This document shows, one piece after another, positions 28,150 through 36,412 of a stretch of 48,696 nucleotides of DNA. The position numbers and the translations under genes were made by a program. Location: positions 1 to 48,696 of the forward strand of contig JACNFK010000022.1 of the NCBI GenBank assembly GCA_014384675.1, in the 5' to 3' direction. Numbering within the stretch: the first letter of the stretch is position 1; each line of letters opens with the position of its first letter. The notes below the pieces were generated by a model, which was given only the letters and a program-made list of their open reading frames with translations, was not told the DNA's origin and did not search any database. This stretch comes from Candidatus Thiopontia autotrophica. Lineage in GTDB: Bacteria; Pseudomonadota; Gammaproteobacteria; GCF-002020875.

Positions 28150-30333
28150 TCAGAACTTGCCGTAGTACCCCTCTTTTAGTGCATCATAGAGATTTGCTGC
28201 AGTATGCATTTCACCGTCATACTCAACCTCCTCATTCCCCTTAACCTCAACGGTCGAGCCATCCTCTGTTTCGAAACGGTAGGTGGTATTTTCCAGATCC
28301 TTCTCCTTAACCAGAACGCCCTGGAATGCCTCCGGATTGAAACGGAAGGTGGTGCACCCCTTTAACCCCTTCTCGTAGGCATAGAGATATACATCCTTGA
28401 ACTCCTCGTAATCAAAATCAGTTGGGATATTAACTGTCTTGGAGATACTGGAATCTATCCAGCGTTGCGCCTCTGCCTGAACGTCTACATGCGCCTTTGG
28501 ATTGATGGTCTCGGAAGAGATGAAATAGTCAGGCAGGCTATTCTCTGGCTCTTCCGAATATGGCATTGCATTCTCATTGACTAGCTCTCGATATGCCAAC
28601 AACTCATACGAGTAAACATCTACCTTCTCTTTGCTCTTCTTGCCTTCACGAATAATGTTCCTTGAGTAGTGGTGGGCAAAACTTGGTTCAATACCATTAC
28701 TGGCATTGTTGGCCAGCGAGAGTGAGATGGTTCCTGTAGGTGCAATTGAGCTATGGTGGGTAAAGCGACTTCCGACCTCTATCATTTCCGCAACCAATTC
28801 CGGCTCTACCGCTGCCACCTGCTGCATGTAGCGGCTATATTTTGCATGCAAAATTTTACCCTGAACTGTATCCCCAACACTCCAGCCATCCTCTGCCATC
28901 TCTGGACGCATTCGCAACATGGATGAAGTAACCTCATATTCTTCATCCAGTGCAGGTGCAGCCCCTTTCTCCCTGGCGAGCTCTACCCCGGTTTTCCAAC
29001 CTGTTACTGCAAGTTCACGAGTAACCTTTTCGGTAAATTCAAGTGAGGCGTCATTACCGTACTCCATTCCCAGCATTGTCATGGTTGAGCCCAGTCCAAG
29101 GTACCCCATGCCATGGCGACGTTTGGTGAGAATCTCATCACGCTGCTTTCCTAGTGGGAGACCATTAATCTCCACCACATTATCCAGCATGCGGGTAAAT
29201 GTAGAGATAACCTTACGGTAGCTATCCCAATCAAAATGTGCATTCTCGGTGAATGGGTTCTCTACAAACTTGGTTAGATTTATAGACCCCAACAGACATG
29301 AGCCGTACGGAGGAAGAGGTTGCTCACCACATGGGTTGGTTGCACGAATATTCTCGCAGAACCAATTATTGTTCATCTCATTTACCTTGTCGATCAAGAT
29401 AAAGCCTGGCTCGGCATAATCATAGGTTGAGGACATGATGACATCCCACAATCTCTGTGCACGGAGCTTCTGATAGACCTTGCAGGCAACTTTGCCCTCC
29501 TCGTTGGTTACATACCCCTTCCTATCCGACCAATCTCGCCACACAATCTGCTCAGGATTATTTTTGTCCAGCATCTCCCCCTCTATGACTTTCTCACTGA
29601 CAGGAAAGGCCAGTTTCCAGTCACCATCACTACGTACAGCATCCATGAACTCCCTGGTGACCAGTAGCGACAGATTAAACTGCCGCAGACAACCATCCTC
29701 ACGTTTGGCGCGGACAAAATCCATTACATCAGGATGACCAACATCAAAGGTTGCCATCTGTGCACCACGCCTCCCACCTGCCGAAGAGACGGTGAAACAC
29801 ATCTTGTCATAGATATCCATAAATGAGAGAGGGCCTGATGTATAGGCCCCAGCGCCAGCAACAAATGCCCCTTTGGGTCGCAGGGTTGAAAACTCATATC
29901 CGATTCCACAACCAGCTCGCAGAGTAAGCCCTGCCTCATGAACTTTTTCCAGAATCCCATTCATGGAATCCTCCACAACCCCAGAGACTGTGCAGTTAAT
30001 GGTAGAGGTAGCTGGCTTATGCTCCTGCGCCCCTGCATTTGAGGTGATTCGTCCCGCAGGGATAGCTCCATGCTGTAGCGCCCAGACAAATTCTTCATAC
30101 CATCTGTTCTTCAGCTCCGTACTCTCTTCTACATCTGCCAGAGCACGTGCTACACGTCTGTAGGTATCCTCGATAGACTCATCAACAATATCCCCGTCCT
30201 TGCTTTTTAGACGATACTTGGCGTCCCATATATCCAGAGATGCTGGCTGGAACGGGACAGAATTGGCAGAATTTGCCACTAAACTGTCTGTTGAGTCGGT
30301 TGGTACCGGCCGTAATTGAGCTGTTTTCATCAT
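28150..30333 (-). CDS. nrdJa: Class II (B12-dependent) ribonucleotide reductase, catalytic subunit NrdJa
   Basis: The 727-residue catalytic chain reduces ribonucleotides using a thiyl radical from adenosylcobalamin, without oxygen dependence. STINCTVSG holds Cys114, NPCGE (333-337) holds the radical Cys335 and Glu337, and RAGCGIGYEFSTLRP, LDNVVEINGLPLGKQRDEI and HHSSIAPTGTISL are typical class II blocks. CTTFRFNPEAFQG follows near the end. The C-terminal redox/zinc part is absent here and supplied by nrdJb, as in Pseudomonas. The leader is about 140 nt. NrdR-box-like palindromes lie upstream. Confidence 0.94.
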   Translation of the reverse strand: MMKTAQLRPVPTDSTDSLVANSANSVPFQPASLDIWDAKYRLKSKDGDIVDESIEDTYRRVARALADVEESTELKNRWYEEFVWALQHGAIPAGRITSNAGAQEHKPATSTINCTVSGVVEDSMNGILEKVHEAGLTLRAGCGIGYEFSTLRPKGAFVAGAGAYTSGPLSFMDIYDKMCFTVSSAGGRRGAQMATFDVGHPDVMDFVRAKREDGCLRQFNLSLLVTREFMDAVRSDGDWKLAFPVSEKVIEGEMLDKNNPEQIVWRDWSDRKGYVTNEEGKVACKVYQKLRAQRLWDVIMSSTYDYAEPGFILIDKVNEMNNNWFCENIRATNPCGEQPLPPYGSCLLGSINLTKFVENPFTENAHFDWDSYRKVISTFTRMLDNVVEINGLPLGKQRDEILTKRRHGMGYLGLGSTMTMLGMEYGNDASLEFTEKVTRELAVTGWKTGVELAREKGAAPALDEEYEVTSSMLRMRPEMAEDGWSVGDTVQGKILHAKYSRYMQQVAAVEPELVAEMIEVGSRFTHHSSIAPTGTISLSLANNASNGIEPSFAHHYSRNIIREGKKSKEKVDVYSYELLAYRELVNENAMPYSEEPENSLPDYFISSETINPKAHVDVQAEAQRWIDSSISKTVNIPTDFDYEEFKDVYLYAYEKGLKGCTTFRFNPEAFQGVLVKEKDLENTTYRFETEDGSTVEVKGNEEVEYDGEMHTAANLYDALKEGYYGKF

Positions 30334-30457
30334 GTTTAAAGTTCTCCCCCCTTTTGGCGAACTAGGTGTTAACGAGGTCGTGTAACTGTGCCACTCTGTC
30401 TCTCAGTTGGATTTCTGTTATCTCAAGAGACTAGAGATATTTTTCTGACCATCAAAA

Positions 30458-30473
30458 ACACAATATGTTGTGT
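30458..30473. promoter_or_regulatory. NrdR-box-like palindrome 1
   Basis: ACACAATATGTTGTGT fits the NrdR consensus (acaCwATATaTwGtgt type). It lies just downstream of the predicted nrdJa transcription start, where a repressor would block initiation. Confidence 0.75.
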
Positions 30474-30484
30474 TTAGAAAAATC

Positions 30485-30512
30485 AGCTTACCAGTAATCA
30501 AAACCATGTCAA
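30485..30512 (-). promoter_or_regulatory. Candidate nrdJa promoter
   Basis: Read on the minus strand, a perfect TTGACA (30512-30507) is followed after 16 bp by TAAGCT (30490-30485). The -10 is weak. Predicted start is near 30478, next to the first NrdR-box-like site. Confidence 0.4.
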
Positions 30513-30633
30513 GGTGCTGCAAGAAATTGTGTTACCTACGTAACATACTGTTATATATAGTACTTAATCATATCCTTCTAAATAAAACCCCTTTTTTTTC
30601 ATACAGATAGAAAATATCATTTTTTTTACAAAA

Positions 30634-30649
30634 CACTACATATTGTGTC
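30634..30649. promoter_or_regulatory. NrdR-box-like palindrome 2
   Basis: ACACTACATATTGTGT fits the same consensus. It is 176 bp from the first box, much further than the closely paired boxes usual for NrdR, so it may act by looping or serve another promoter. Confidence 0.65.
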
Positions 30650-30671
30650 TACAAACATTTTGTTAACAGAG

Positions 30672-30680
30672 TTATCCACA
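30672..30680 (+). promoter_or_regulatory. DnaA-box match
   Basis: TTATCCACA is identical to the high-affinity DnaA box. DnaA controls nrdAB in E. coli, so a role here is possible, but a 9-mer also occurs by chance. Confidence 0.35.
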
Positions 30681-30715
30681 AACATATCCCGTATACTGTC
30701 GCCATGGAAAATAGC

Positions 30716-30830
30716 GGAACCTCTGAAAAAGATTAATGTGGTGGGGGTTTGGAGGAAGAGCTCTGCCCCCATGGGATAACTTGTGGAGAGAGATCTGATT
30801 AAGTCACTTCGTGACCCAATCAGCGCTTCC
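30716..30830. mobile_element. IS5-type miniature element, deleted copy 3 (115 bp)
   Basis: It begins GGAACCTCTGAAAAAG like the other copies and ends in a hairpin GTCAC TTC GTGAC followed by GCTTCC. Relative to the 149-bp copies it lacks about 35 bp of the middle, and the end hairpin is in the opposite orientation. No clean target duplication remains. Confidence 0.7.
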
Positions 30831-30928
30831 TAAACAGACAAAATCGATTGAATTTTATTCAGCAGATGGCATCCTCCATCTGACACTACGGCTGACTAGC
30901 CGAAAAGCCAGGACAACCCAGGGACAAT

Positions 30929-31858
30929 ATGGAATATCACGACTATTACAAGACGCTTGGGGTATCAAGGGATGCATCTCAGGATGAGATCAAAAAACAG
31001 TATCGACGGCTTGCACGCAAGTATCATCCTGACGTTAGCAAGGAGGGAGATGCTGAACAGCGTTTCAAGGAGGTGGCAGAGGCCTACGAGGTACTGAAAG
31101 ATCCTGAGAAGCGCCAATCCTATGATCAGCTCGGTGCAAACTGGAAAGCCGGGGAGGAGTTTCGTCCCCCTCCAGGATGGGAGAGTGCATTTCACGGCAG
31201 AGAAGCCAATTTTGGAGGCCCGGGAGGATTCAGTGATTTCTTTGGCTCAGTTTTTGGCGGAGGAATGAGCGGAGGCATGGGTGGCGGCCACGTCAGAAAC
31301 CATCCTGGAGCTGATCAGACAATGCGCATCTCTATCCGCCTGGAAGAGTCGTATGAAGGTTCTCGTCGCACCATTCAGATACCGGAAATCAACCCCAACG
31401 GAGAGATTGGCACTGCACGAAGAAAACTGGAGATTCGCATTCCAAAAGGGATTCAGGAGGGCCAGAAAATCAGGCTCGGCAAACAGGGGCAGGCCAGTCT
31501 CTCTGGAGGGCCTCGTGGGGATCTGTTGCTACAGGTGCAGTTTCAGAAAGACCAACAACTGCGTGCCAGTGGCAGTGATATCCTTATGAATCTTGTCATC
31601 ACTCCATGGGAGGCCGCACTTGGTGAACGCATCACCGTACCCACACTGGGTGGTGACGTAGAGCTGAAAATTGGTGCGGGCACCCAGAGCGGGCAGAAGA
31701 TGCGCCTAAAGGGCAGAGGCCTTCCCGGAACCCCGCCAGGCGATCAAACCCTGACTATACAGATTCATACGCCACCAGCAGAAAACCAGGAGATTGAACA
31801 ACTCTATAATGAGCTTAGGGACAAGAGTGAATTCAACCCCCGTACACAACAGCGTTAA
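30929..31858 (+). CDS. cbpA: CbpA-type DnaJ co-chaperone
   Basis: The 309-residue protein has an N-terminal J domain (residues 1-70) with the HPD motif in [11 protein letters not shown], a Gly/Phe/Met-rich linker (about 85-130) and two C-terminal beta domains with [19 protein letters not shown]. The zinc-finger of DnaJ itself is missing, so it is a class B/CbpA-like co-chaperone that stimulates DnaK. Its stop codon overlaps the start of the htrA-like protease gene, implying coordinated folding and degradation functions. No CbpM partner is seen. Confidence 0.9.
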   Translation: MEYHDYYKTLGVSRDASQDEIKKQYRRLARKYHPDVSKEGDAEQRFKEVAEAYEVLKDPEKRQSYDQLGANWKAGEEFRPPPGWESAFHGREANFGGPGGFSDFFGSVFGGGMSGGMGGGHVRNHPGADQTMRISIRLEESYEGSRRTIQIPEINPNGEIGTARRKLEIRIPKGIQEGQKIRLGKQGQASLSGGPRGDLLLQVQFQKDQQLRASGSDILMNLVITPWEAALGERITVPTLGGDVELKIGAGTQSGQKMRLKGRGLPGTPPGDQTLTIQIHTPPAENQEIEQLYNELRDKSEFNPRTQQR

Positions 31859-33306
31859 TGATAAGATCGCCTGCCATGAGAAGAGTCCTTAGAGAAACGG
31901 TGCGGCTAGTATCCAAAACAGTACTGCTTACAACCATGGCACTGTCTCAATATGCCGAGGCGAGGCCGCTTGTAGATACCACTATTCCTCCTGGGTTTGG
32001 TAGTAGCCGTGGAGATATACCAACACTTGCCCCAATGCTGGCACAGGTGATTCCCGGTGTTGTCTCTATATCCGTCATTGACGCAAAAGATCGAAACGCA
32101 ACCAACGAACAGGAAAAATCATCTGCTGGCTCCAGCAACCCCATGGATGACTTCAGTTTTCGTCCCTCACCACCCCGAGACCCACTACTTAAAAACAGTT
32201 CCGGACTGGGTGCTGGAGTAATTATTGATCACCAACAGGGATACATCATCACTAACCACCACCTTATTAGTGAATCCAAAGAGATAAATGTAACTCTTGA
32301 TGATGGACGTAACTTTTCTGCCAACCTGATTGGTTCTGATCAAGAAACTGATATCGCACTATTGCAAATTAATGCTCCCCGTCTAACAGCTATCTCCATG
32401 GGAAACTCAAAAGAGCTCCGGGTTGGTGATTTTGTGATAGCAATTGGCAATCCGTTTGGTCTTGGCAATACCGCCACATCCGGCATTGTCAGTGCACTTG
32501 GAAGGTCAAATCTTGGACTTGAGAGATTCGAGGAGTTTATCCAGACTGATGCCTCAATTAATGTCGGCAACTCTGGTGGTGCACTTATCAACCTGAAGGG
32601 CGAACTGGTTGGAATCAATACTGCAATTCTTGCACCGAATGGAGGCAGTGTCGGTATCGGTTTTGCCATACCTGTAAATATGGTACGTGAGATCACTACA
32701 CACCTGGCTCAACATGGAGCAGTTGAACGTGGATATCTTGGAATCACAACCAAGCAGCTGTCGTCCAATCTGGCCCGAACTCTTCGAATTGACCAGGGCG
32801 TACTGGTTGACAATGTTGAAACCAACTCCCCCGCAGAGTGGGCCCGTGTTCAGAAGGGTGACGTATTGATTGCAATCAATGGACATGACATTGAGGATCC
32901 AACACAGTTGGAAAATATTCTGGGGCTATTCCCCACAGGAAAACAGCTCAAACTATCCATACTACGCAGCGGACACCCCCGTCATCTGTTTGCAACGCTT
33001 ACAAAACCGGAAAACCTGCAACTTTCAGGAGAGGAGATAAACAAAAACATGAGTGGAGTTATTCTCTCTACTCTATCTCCAGAACAGAAAAACCGTTACC
33101 TATCCGGCGGGATATCTGTCGACTCGGTGGACCCAAAGAAGAGCGGCTGGGTACTTGGACTACGCCCAGATGATGTTATCTTCTCTATCAATCGCCAACC
33201 AGTTAGGCGACTACGTGACGCACAAAAGGCTGGGGCACTATCCAAAAAAATGGTAATCCTGCGCGCCTATCGTGGCGACAAGATTCTTGAGATGATAATA
33301 AAATAA
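31858..33306 (+). CDS. Periplasmic HtrA/DegP-like serine protease
   Basis: The 482-residue precursor has an N-terminal hydrophobic segment (about 20-35) for export, a trypsin-like protease domain and two PDZ domains (about 285-370 and 385-480). The triad is His135 (ITNHHLI), Asp165 (TDIALL) and Ser239 (NVGNSGGALI). The usual NNH and NPGNSGG motifs are slightly altered (NHH, NVGNSGG), but catalytic residues are kept. It degrades or refolds periplasmic proteins. The gene starts inside the stop codon of the cbpA-like gene. A different, single-PDZ HtrA is at 37225-38361. Confidence 0.9.
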   Translation: MIRSPAMRRVLRETVRLVSKTVLLTTMALSQYAEARPLVDTTIPPGFGSSRGDIPTLAPMLAQVIPGVVSISVIDAKDRNATNEQEKSSAGSSNPMDDFSFRPSPPRDPLLKNSSGLGAGVIIDHQQGYIITNHHLISESKEINVTLDDGRNFSANLIGSDQETDIALLQINAPRLTAISMGNSKELRVGDFVIAIGNPFGLGNTATSGIVSALGRSNLGLERFEEFIQTDASINVGNSGGALINLKGELVGINTAILAPNGGSVGIGFAIPVNMVREITTHLAQHGAVERGYLGITTKQLSSNLARTLRIDQGVLVDNVETNSPAEWARVQKGDVLIAINGHDIEDPTQLENILGLFPTGKQLKLSILRSGHPRHLFATLTKPENLQLSGEEINKNMSGVILSTLSPEQKNRYLSGGISVDSVDPKKSGWVLGLRPDDVIFSINRQPVRRLRDAQKAGALSKKMVILRAYRGDKILEMIIK

Positions 33307-33308
33307 CC

Positions 33309-33342
33309 ATGAACCCTTGCGAAAGTAATCGCAAGAGTTCAT
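33309..33342. repeat. Hairpin repeat TTGCGA-n6-TCGCAA, copy 2
   Basis: ATGAAC plus CCTTGCGA pairs with TCGCAAG plus AGTTCAT, with the loop AAGTAA. It shares its core and position (just after a stop codon) with 22101-22128. No T-run follows. Confidence 0.7.
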
Positions 33343-33345
33343 GTC

Positions 33346-34038
33346 TCATGAGTTTTCCATCGGGCCGTATGGTGCACTACGAGTCTGATCATGGAGCTCC
33401 ATGCGGTACTTAGTAAATGACTCCTCATCATCAAAATGCATAAACGGATTTCCCGCTCTCTCCTGTTTCAGGGTTGAGCTCTTGTCTATAGAGTAATTGT
33501 GCCCTGGAAATACCCTGGTCTCTGGATCAAACTGATCCAACAACCCATGGAGCGAATGAAACATTGCAACTGGATCACTGCCATCCAGATCACAACGCCC
33601 ACATCCATAAACAAACAGGGTATCCCCGGTTATCAGGTTGCCATCTGTGTAATAGCAGACTCCCCCAGGCGTATGGCCAGGAGTCTCAACAGCAAGAATC
33701 TCGGTACTGCCAAGATCAATCTTGAAGGGGGCATCAAAACTGCTCCAATCCATGTTTTCCAACCCAAAAAATTTTGCCTCTATGGTATTTATATAGACCT
33801 TGGCACCACTCTTCTGCTGCAGTGACTCTACCCCATTAATATGGTCATTGTGACCATGGGTCAGGATAATTGCAGTGATCTTTAACTTCCTCTCAGCAGC
33901 ATAATCAATGATCTTTTCAACCTCCCAGGCAGGATCAACCACGGCAGCCGTAGCAGTAGCACAATCCTCGATCAGATATATAAAGTTTTCCATTGGGCCG
34001 AGCTCCAGGGTATGAAGCTGAGTGGAATAATTGACCAT
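33346..34038 (-). CDS. Metallo-beta-lactamase-fold hydrolase (glyoxalase II / persulfide dioxygenase-like)
   Basis: The 230-residue cytosolic protein has the metal motif THGHNDH (His61, His63, Asp65, His66), His122 in ETPGHTPGG, Asp139 in TGDTLF, and His180 in FPGH. The GDTLFVYGCGRCDLDG stretch resembles persulfide dioxygenase and glyoxalase II relatives. Which reaction it performs is undecided. A 17-bp near-identical repeat lies at each end of the gene (33351 and 33984). Its start region overlaps the argA promoter on the other strand. Confidence 0.85.
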   Translation of the reverse strand: MVNYSTQLHTLELGPMENFIYLIEDCATATAAVVDPAWEVEKIIDYAAERKLKITAIILTHGHNDHINGVESLQQKSGAKVYINTIEAKFFGLENMDWSSFDAPFKIDLGSTEILAVETPGHTPGGVCYYTDGNLITGDTLFVYGCGRCDLDGSDPVAMFHSLHGLLDQFDPETRVFPGHNYSIDKSSTLKQERAGNPFMHFDDEESFTKYRMELHDQTRSAPYGPMENS

Positions 34039-34039
34039 T

Positions 34040-34048
34040 TGCTATAAT
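34040..34048 (+). promoter_or_regulatory. Extended -10 promoter for argA
   Basis: TGCTATAAT forms a consensus extended -10 (TGnTATAAT). Position +7 after it is the G of the GTG at 34055, so the mRNA could be leaderless. No good -35 is present, as expected for an extended -10. Confidence 0.5.
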
Positions 34049-34054
34049 CTCGCC

Positions 34055-35395
34055 GTGACCAGTGAAAATAGATTACCGTTTGTCTCCCTATTTAGAGGAG
34101 CTGCCCCATATATTAACGCACATCGTGGCAGGACCTTTGTAATTACCTTTAGTGGCGCCATGATGCAAGGTAGGCGCTTTCATGATTTTATCCACGATAT
34201 TGCTCTACTGAATAGTCTTGGAGTTCGTCTGGTTCTGGTACACGGCGCACGCCCCCAGATCGATGCACAACTTGCATCTGCCGGCATAGAGAGTGAGATT
34301 GTTGGCGATCTTAGAATAACCAATGATAACGCTCTGCAAGCTGTAAAGGAGGTTATTGGAAGCATCCGCATCAGGTTGGAGGGAGAGCTCTCTAACAGTC
34401 TTCCAAACTCACCAATGTCTGGCTCGAAAATACGTATTGTATCCGGTAACTTTGTAACTGCTCGCCCGCTTGGTATTCGTGAAGGAGTTGATTACCAACA
34501 TACTGGAGAGGTAAGACGCATTGATAAACCAGCTATTGATAACCTGCTGGATGAGGGATTTATTGTTCTACTCTCCCCAATCGGAACATCTCCAACTGGA
34601 GAGATATTTAACCTGAGTAGCGAGGATGTTGCGACTGCTGCAGCTACCCAACTAAGTGCTGACAAGATGATCTCGCTGATTGAAGCACCAGGCCTGCTGG
34701 ATGGTAAAAAGAGGCTGATTCGTCAACTTACTCCGGATGAGGCAGAGAGGATTGTATCTTCCAGAAGAAAACTTCCCGAGCAGACAAGACGAACTGTTAT
34801 GGGTGCAATTAATGCGTGTAGAGACGGTCTCTCCAGGGCTCATATTGTAGATGGCAGAAAAGATGGTGGCCTGTTACAAGAGCTCTTTACCAGGGATGGA
34901 ATTGGAACCATGATCACCTCCGATCACTATGACATCATACGCCCGGCAACTATTGACGATATTGGAGGCATTATCGAACTGATCTCTCCTCTGGAGAGAG
35001 ATGGAATTCTGGTTCCTCGCTCTCGTGAACTGCTGGAAATTGATATTGACCACTACACAGTCATGGAGAGAGACGGAACCATTATCGGAGTTGTCGCTCT
35101 CTATCCGGACCTTCCTCAACATATTGCCGAAGTAGCCGGCCTGGCGATTCACCCGGAGTACCAGAATGAGGGGCGTGGTGAGGCTCTTCTAAAATACCTT
35201 GATCGTTACATCAAGGAGCAGATGCCGAACAAGATAGAGCGTCTTTTTGTCCTCTCAACCCATGCCTCACACTGGTTTCAGGAGCAGGGATACAGCACCG
35301 CAAAGCTGACAGAGCTGCCTGTAAAACGTCAATCACTCTATAACTACAAGAGAAACTCAAAGGTATTCATTCGAACCCTGGGAGATATGAGATGA
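34055..35395 (+). CDS. argA: N-acetylglutamate synthase (ArgA)
   Basis: This classical two-domain enzyme starts arginine synthesis by acetylating glutamate. The N-terminal amino-acid-kinase-like domain (RGAAPYINAHRG, LVLVHGARPQID) senses arginine. The GNAT domain carries AEVAGLAIHPEYQNEGRGEALL, the acetyl-CoA loop. I prefer the GTG at 34055 (446 residues) over an in-frame TTG at 34031, since the latter would begin upstream of the predicted transcription start. The stop overlaps rnt (ATGA). Confidence 0.95.
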   Translation: MTSENRLPFVSLFRGAAPYINAHRGRTFVITFSGAMMQGRRFHDFIHDIALLNSLGVRLVLVHGARPQIDAQLASAGIESEIVGDLRITNDNALQAVKEVIGSIRIRLEGELSNSLPNSPMSGSKIRIVSGNFVTARPLGIREGVDYQHTGEVRRIDKPAIDNLLDEGFIVLLSPIGTSPTGEIFNLSSEDVATAAATQLSADKMISLIEAPGLLDGKKRLIRQLTPDEAERIVSSRRKLPEQTRRTVMGAINACRDGLSRAHIVDGRKDGGLLQELFTRDGIGTMITSDHYDIIRPATIDDIGGIIELISPLERDGILVPRSRELLEIDIDHYTVMERDGTIIGVVALYPDLPQHIAEVAGLAIHPEYQNEGRGEALLKYLDRYIKEQMPNKIERLFVLSTHASHWFQEQGYSTAKLTELPVKRQSLYNYKRNSKVFIRTLGDMR

Positions 35396-36027
35396 GCGAA
35401 AAATCTCTCATTGCAAAGAGGTTTCGGGGATTCCTGCCGGTTGTTGTAGATGTGGAGTGCGGCGGTTTTGATGCCAGGAAAGATGCGCTGCTGGAGATAT
35501 CTGCAGTTATTCTCGACTTCAACAAAGATGGCAAGCTGGATATCCATGAGAGTCACGAGCAACATGTACTCCCCTTCAAAAATGCCAATCTCGATCCGAA
35601 AGCCCTGGAGTTTATTGGTCTAAGCGATCCGTGGCACCCCTTCAGGATGGCTGTTGAAGAGAAGGAGGCCTTGAAAACCATATTTGAGCCTGTCAGAAGA
35701 GCCGTCAAAGAGCGTGGTTGTAGTCGAGCCATTCTGGTTGGTCACAACGCCTGGTTTGATCTTGCCTTTCTTAATGCTGCTGTGGAACGCACCAAAATCA
35801 AGAACAGTCCATTCCACTCCTTCAGCAGTTTTGATACAGCAACTCTGGGCGGAGTATTCTATGGTCAAACCGTATTGGCAAGAATGGCTCAAGCAGCAGA
35901 TATTGAATGGAACCATGAGGCTGCCCACTCCGCACTATATGATGCGGAACAGACAGCAAAACTTTTCTGCAAGATGGTCAACGACTGGGATGAGATCAGC
36001 CAGAGGTTTGCCCCACAAGCAAGTTAA
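35392..36027 (+). CDS. rnt: Ribonuclease T
   Basis: The 211-residue DEDDh exonuclease trims the 3' ends of tRNA and other stable RNAs. Exo I is VVVDVECGG (Asp20, Glu22), Exo II is VGHNAWFDLAFL, and Exo III is HEAAHSALYDAEQT. Conserved FSSFDTATLGG is also typical. It overlaps argA by four bases. Immediately after the stop codon is a solitary end of the IS5-type miniature element. Confidence 0.95.
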   Translation: MSEKSLIAKRFRGFLPVVVDVECGGFDARKDALLEISAVILDFNKDGKLDIHESHEQHVLPFKNANLDPKALEFIGLSDPWHPFRMAVEEKEALKTIFEPVRRAVKERGCSRAILVGHNAWFDLAFLNAAVERTKIKNSPFHSFSSFDTATLGGVFYGQTVLARMAQAADIEWNHEAAHSALYDAEQTAKLFCKMVNDWDEISQRFAPQAS

Positions 36028-36043
36028 GGAGCCTCTGAAAAAG
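36028..36043 (+). mobile_element. Solitary IS5-type terminal repeat between rnt and grxD
   Basis: GGAGCCTCTGAAAAAG follows TTAA at the rnt stop and matches the terminal repeat of the miniature family at 15 of 16 positions. No matching second end is seen in the 24-bp gap. Confidence 0.6.
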
Positions 36044-36051
36044 CGTATCCG

Positions 36052-36369
36052 CTATTTCTCCGTTGCTGACTCCATCATCCTCTTCAGCTCACCGCTGTCA
36101 CCCAGTTCAAGAGTAATGTCACAGCCCCCAACCAACTCGCCATCAACATAAATCTGTGGAAAAGTGGGCCAATCCGCATATTTTGGCAGATTTTCAAAAA
36201 CCTCCGGGTCCTCAAGCACATTTACATACGAGAACTCAACTCCAGTCTCTTTCAATGCTGCCGATGCACGACTGGAAAAACCACAAACCGGGAACATCGG
36301 TGTCCCTTTCATATAGATAACAACCGGGTTGTTTTTTACCTGTTGATCAATACGCTCCAATACATCCAT
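36052..36369 (-). CDS. grxD: Monothiol glutaredoxin Grx4
   Basis: The 105-residue protein has the monothiol active site CGFS (Cys29) in TPMFPVCGFSSRA, with the thioredoxin-fold segments NVLEDPEVFENLPKYADWPTFPQIYVDGE and GGCDITLEL. Such proteins bind a [2Fe-2S] cluster with glutathione and BolA-type partners and take part in Fe-S delivery. It ends 25 bp from rnt, convergently. Confidence 0.95.
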   Translation of the reverse strand: MDVLERIDQQVKNNPVVIYMKGTPMFPVCGFSSRASAALKETGVEFSYVNVLEDPEVFENLPKYADWPTFPQIYVDGELVGGCDITLELGDSGELKRMMESATEK

Positions 36370-36412
36370 TGTTACACTCCATATTTCCTGACTATATTAG
36401 TTGGTCATTATA

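Larger units (their letters stand above)
30334..30928. other. Intergenic region between divergent nrdJa and the dnaJ-like gene
   Basis: The 595-bp AT-rich gap holds no supported gene. From left to right it contains the nrdJa leader with a short ATCTC/GAGAT hairpin, an NrdR-box-like palindrome at 30458, a candidate nrdJa promoter, a second box at 30634, a TTATCCACA DnaA-box match at 30672, a possible -10 TATACT at 30692 for the dnaJ side, and a deleted copy of the miniature element at 30716-30830. No cobalamin riboswitch was found. Confidence 0.75.

Noticed and set aside
30334-30720. Cobalamin riboswitch upstream of nrdJa
   Set aside because: A B12-dependent enzyme made this plausible, but no B12-box or conserved junction sequences were found on the transcribed strand.
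34031-34054. Upstream TTG start for argA
   Set aside because: It overlaps the predicted -10 element and lies upstream of the likely transcription start; the added residues are not conserved.
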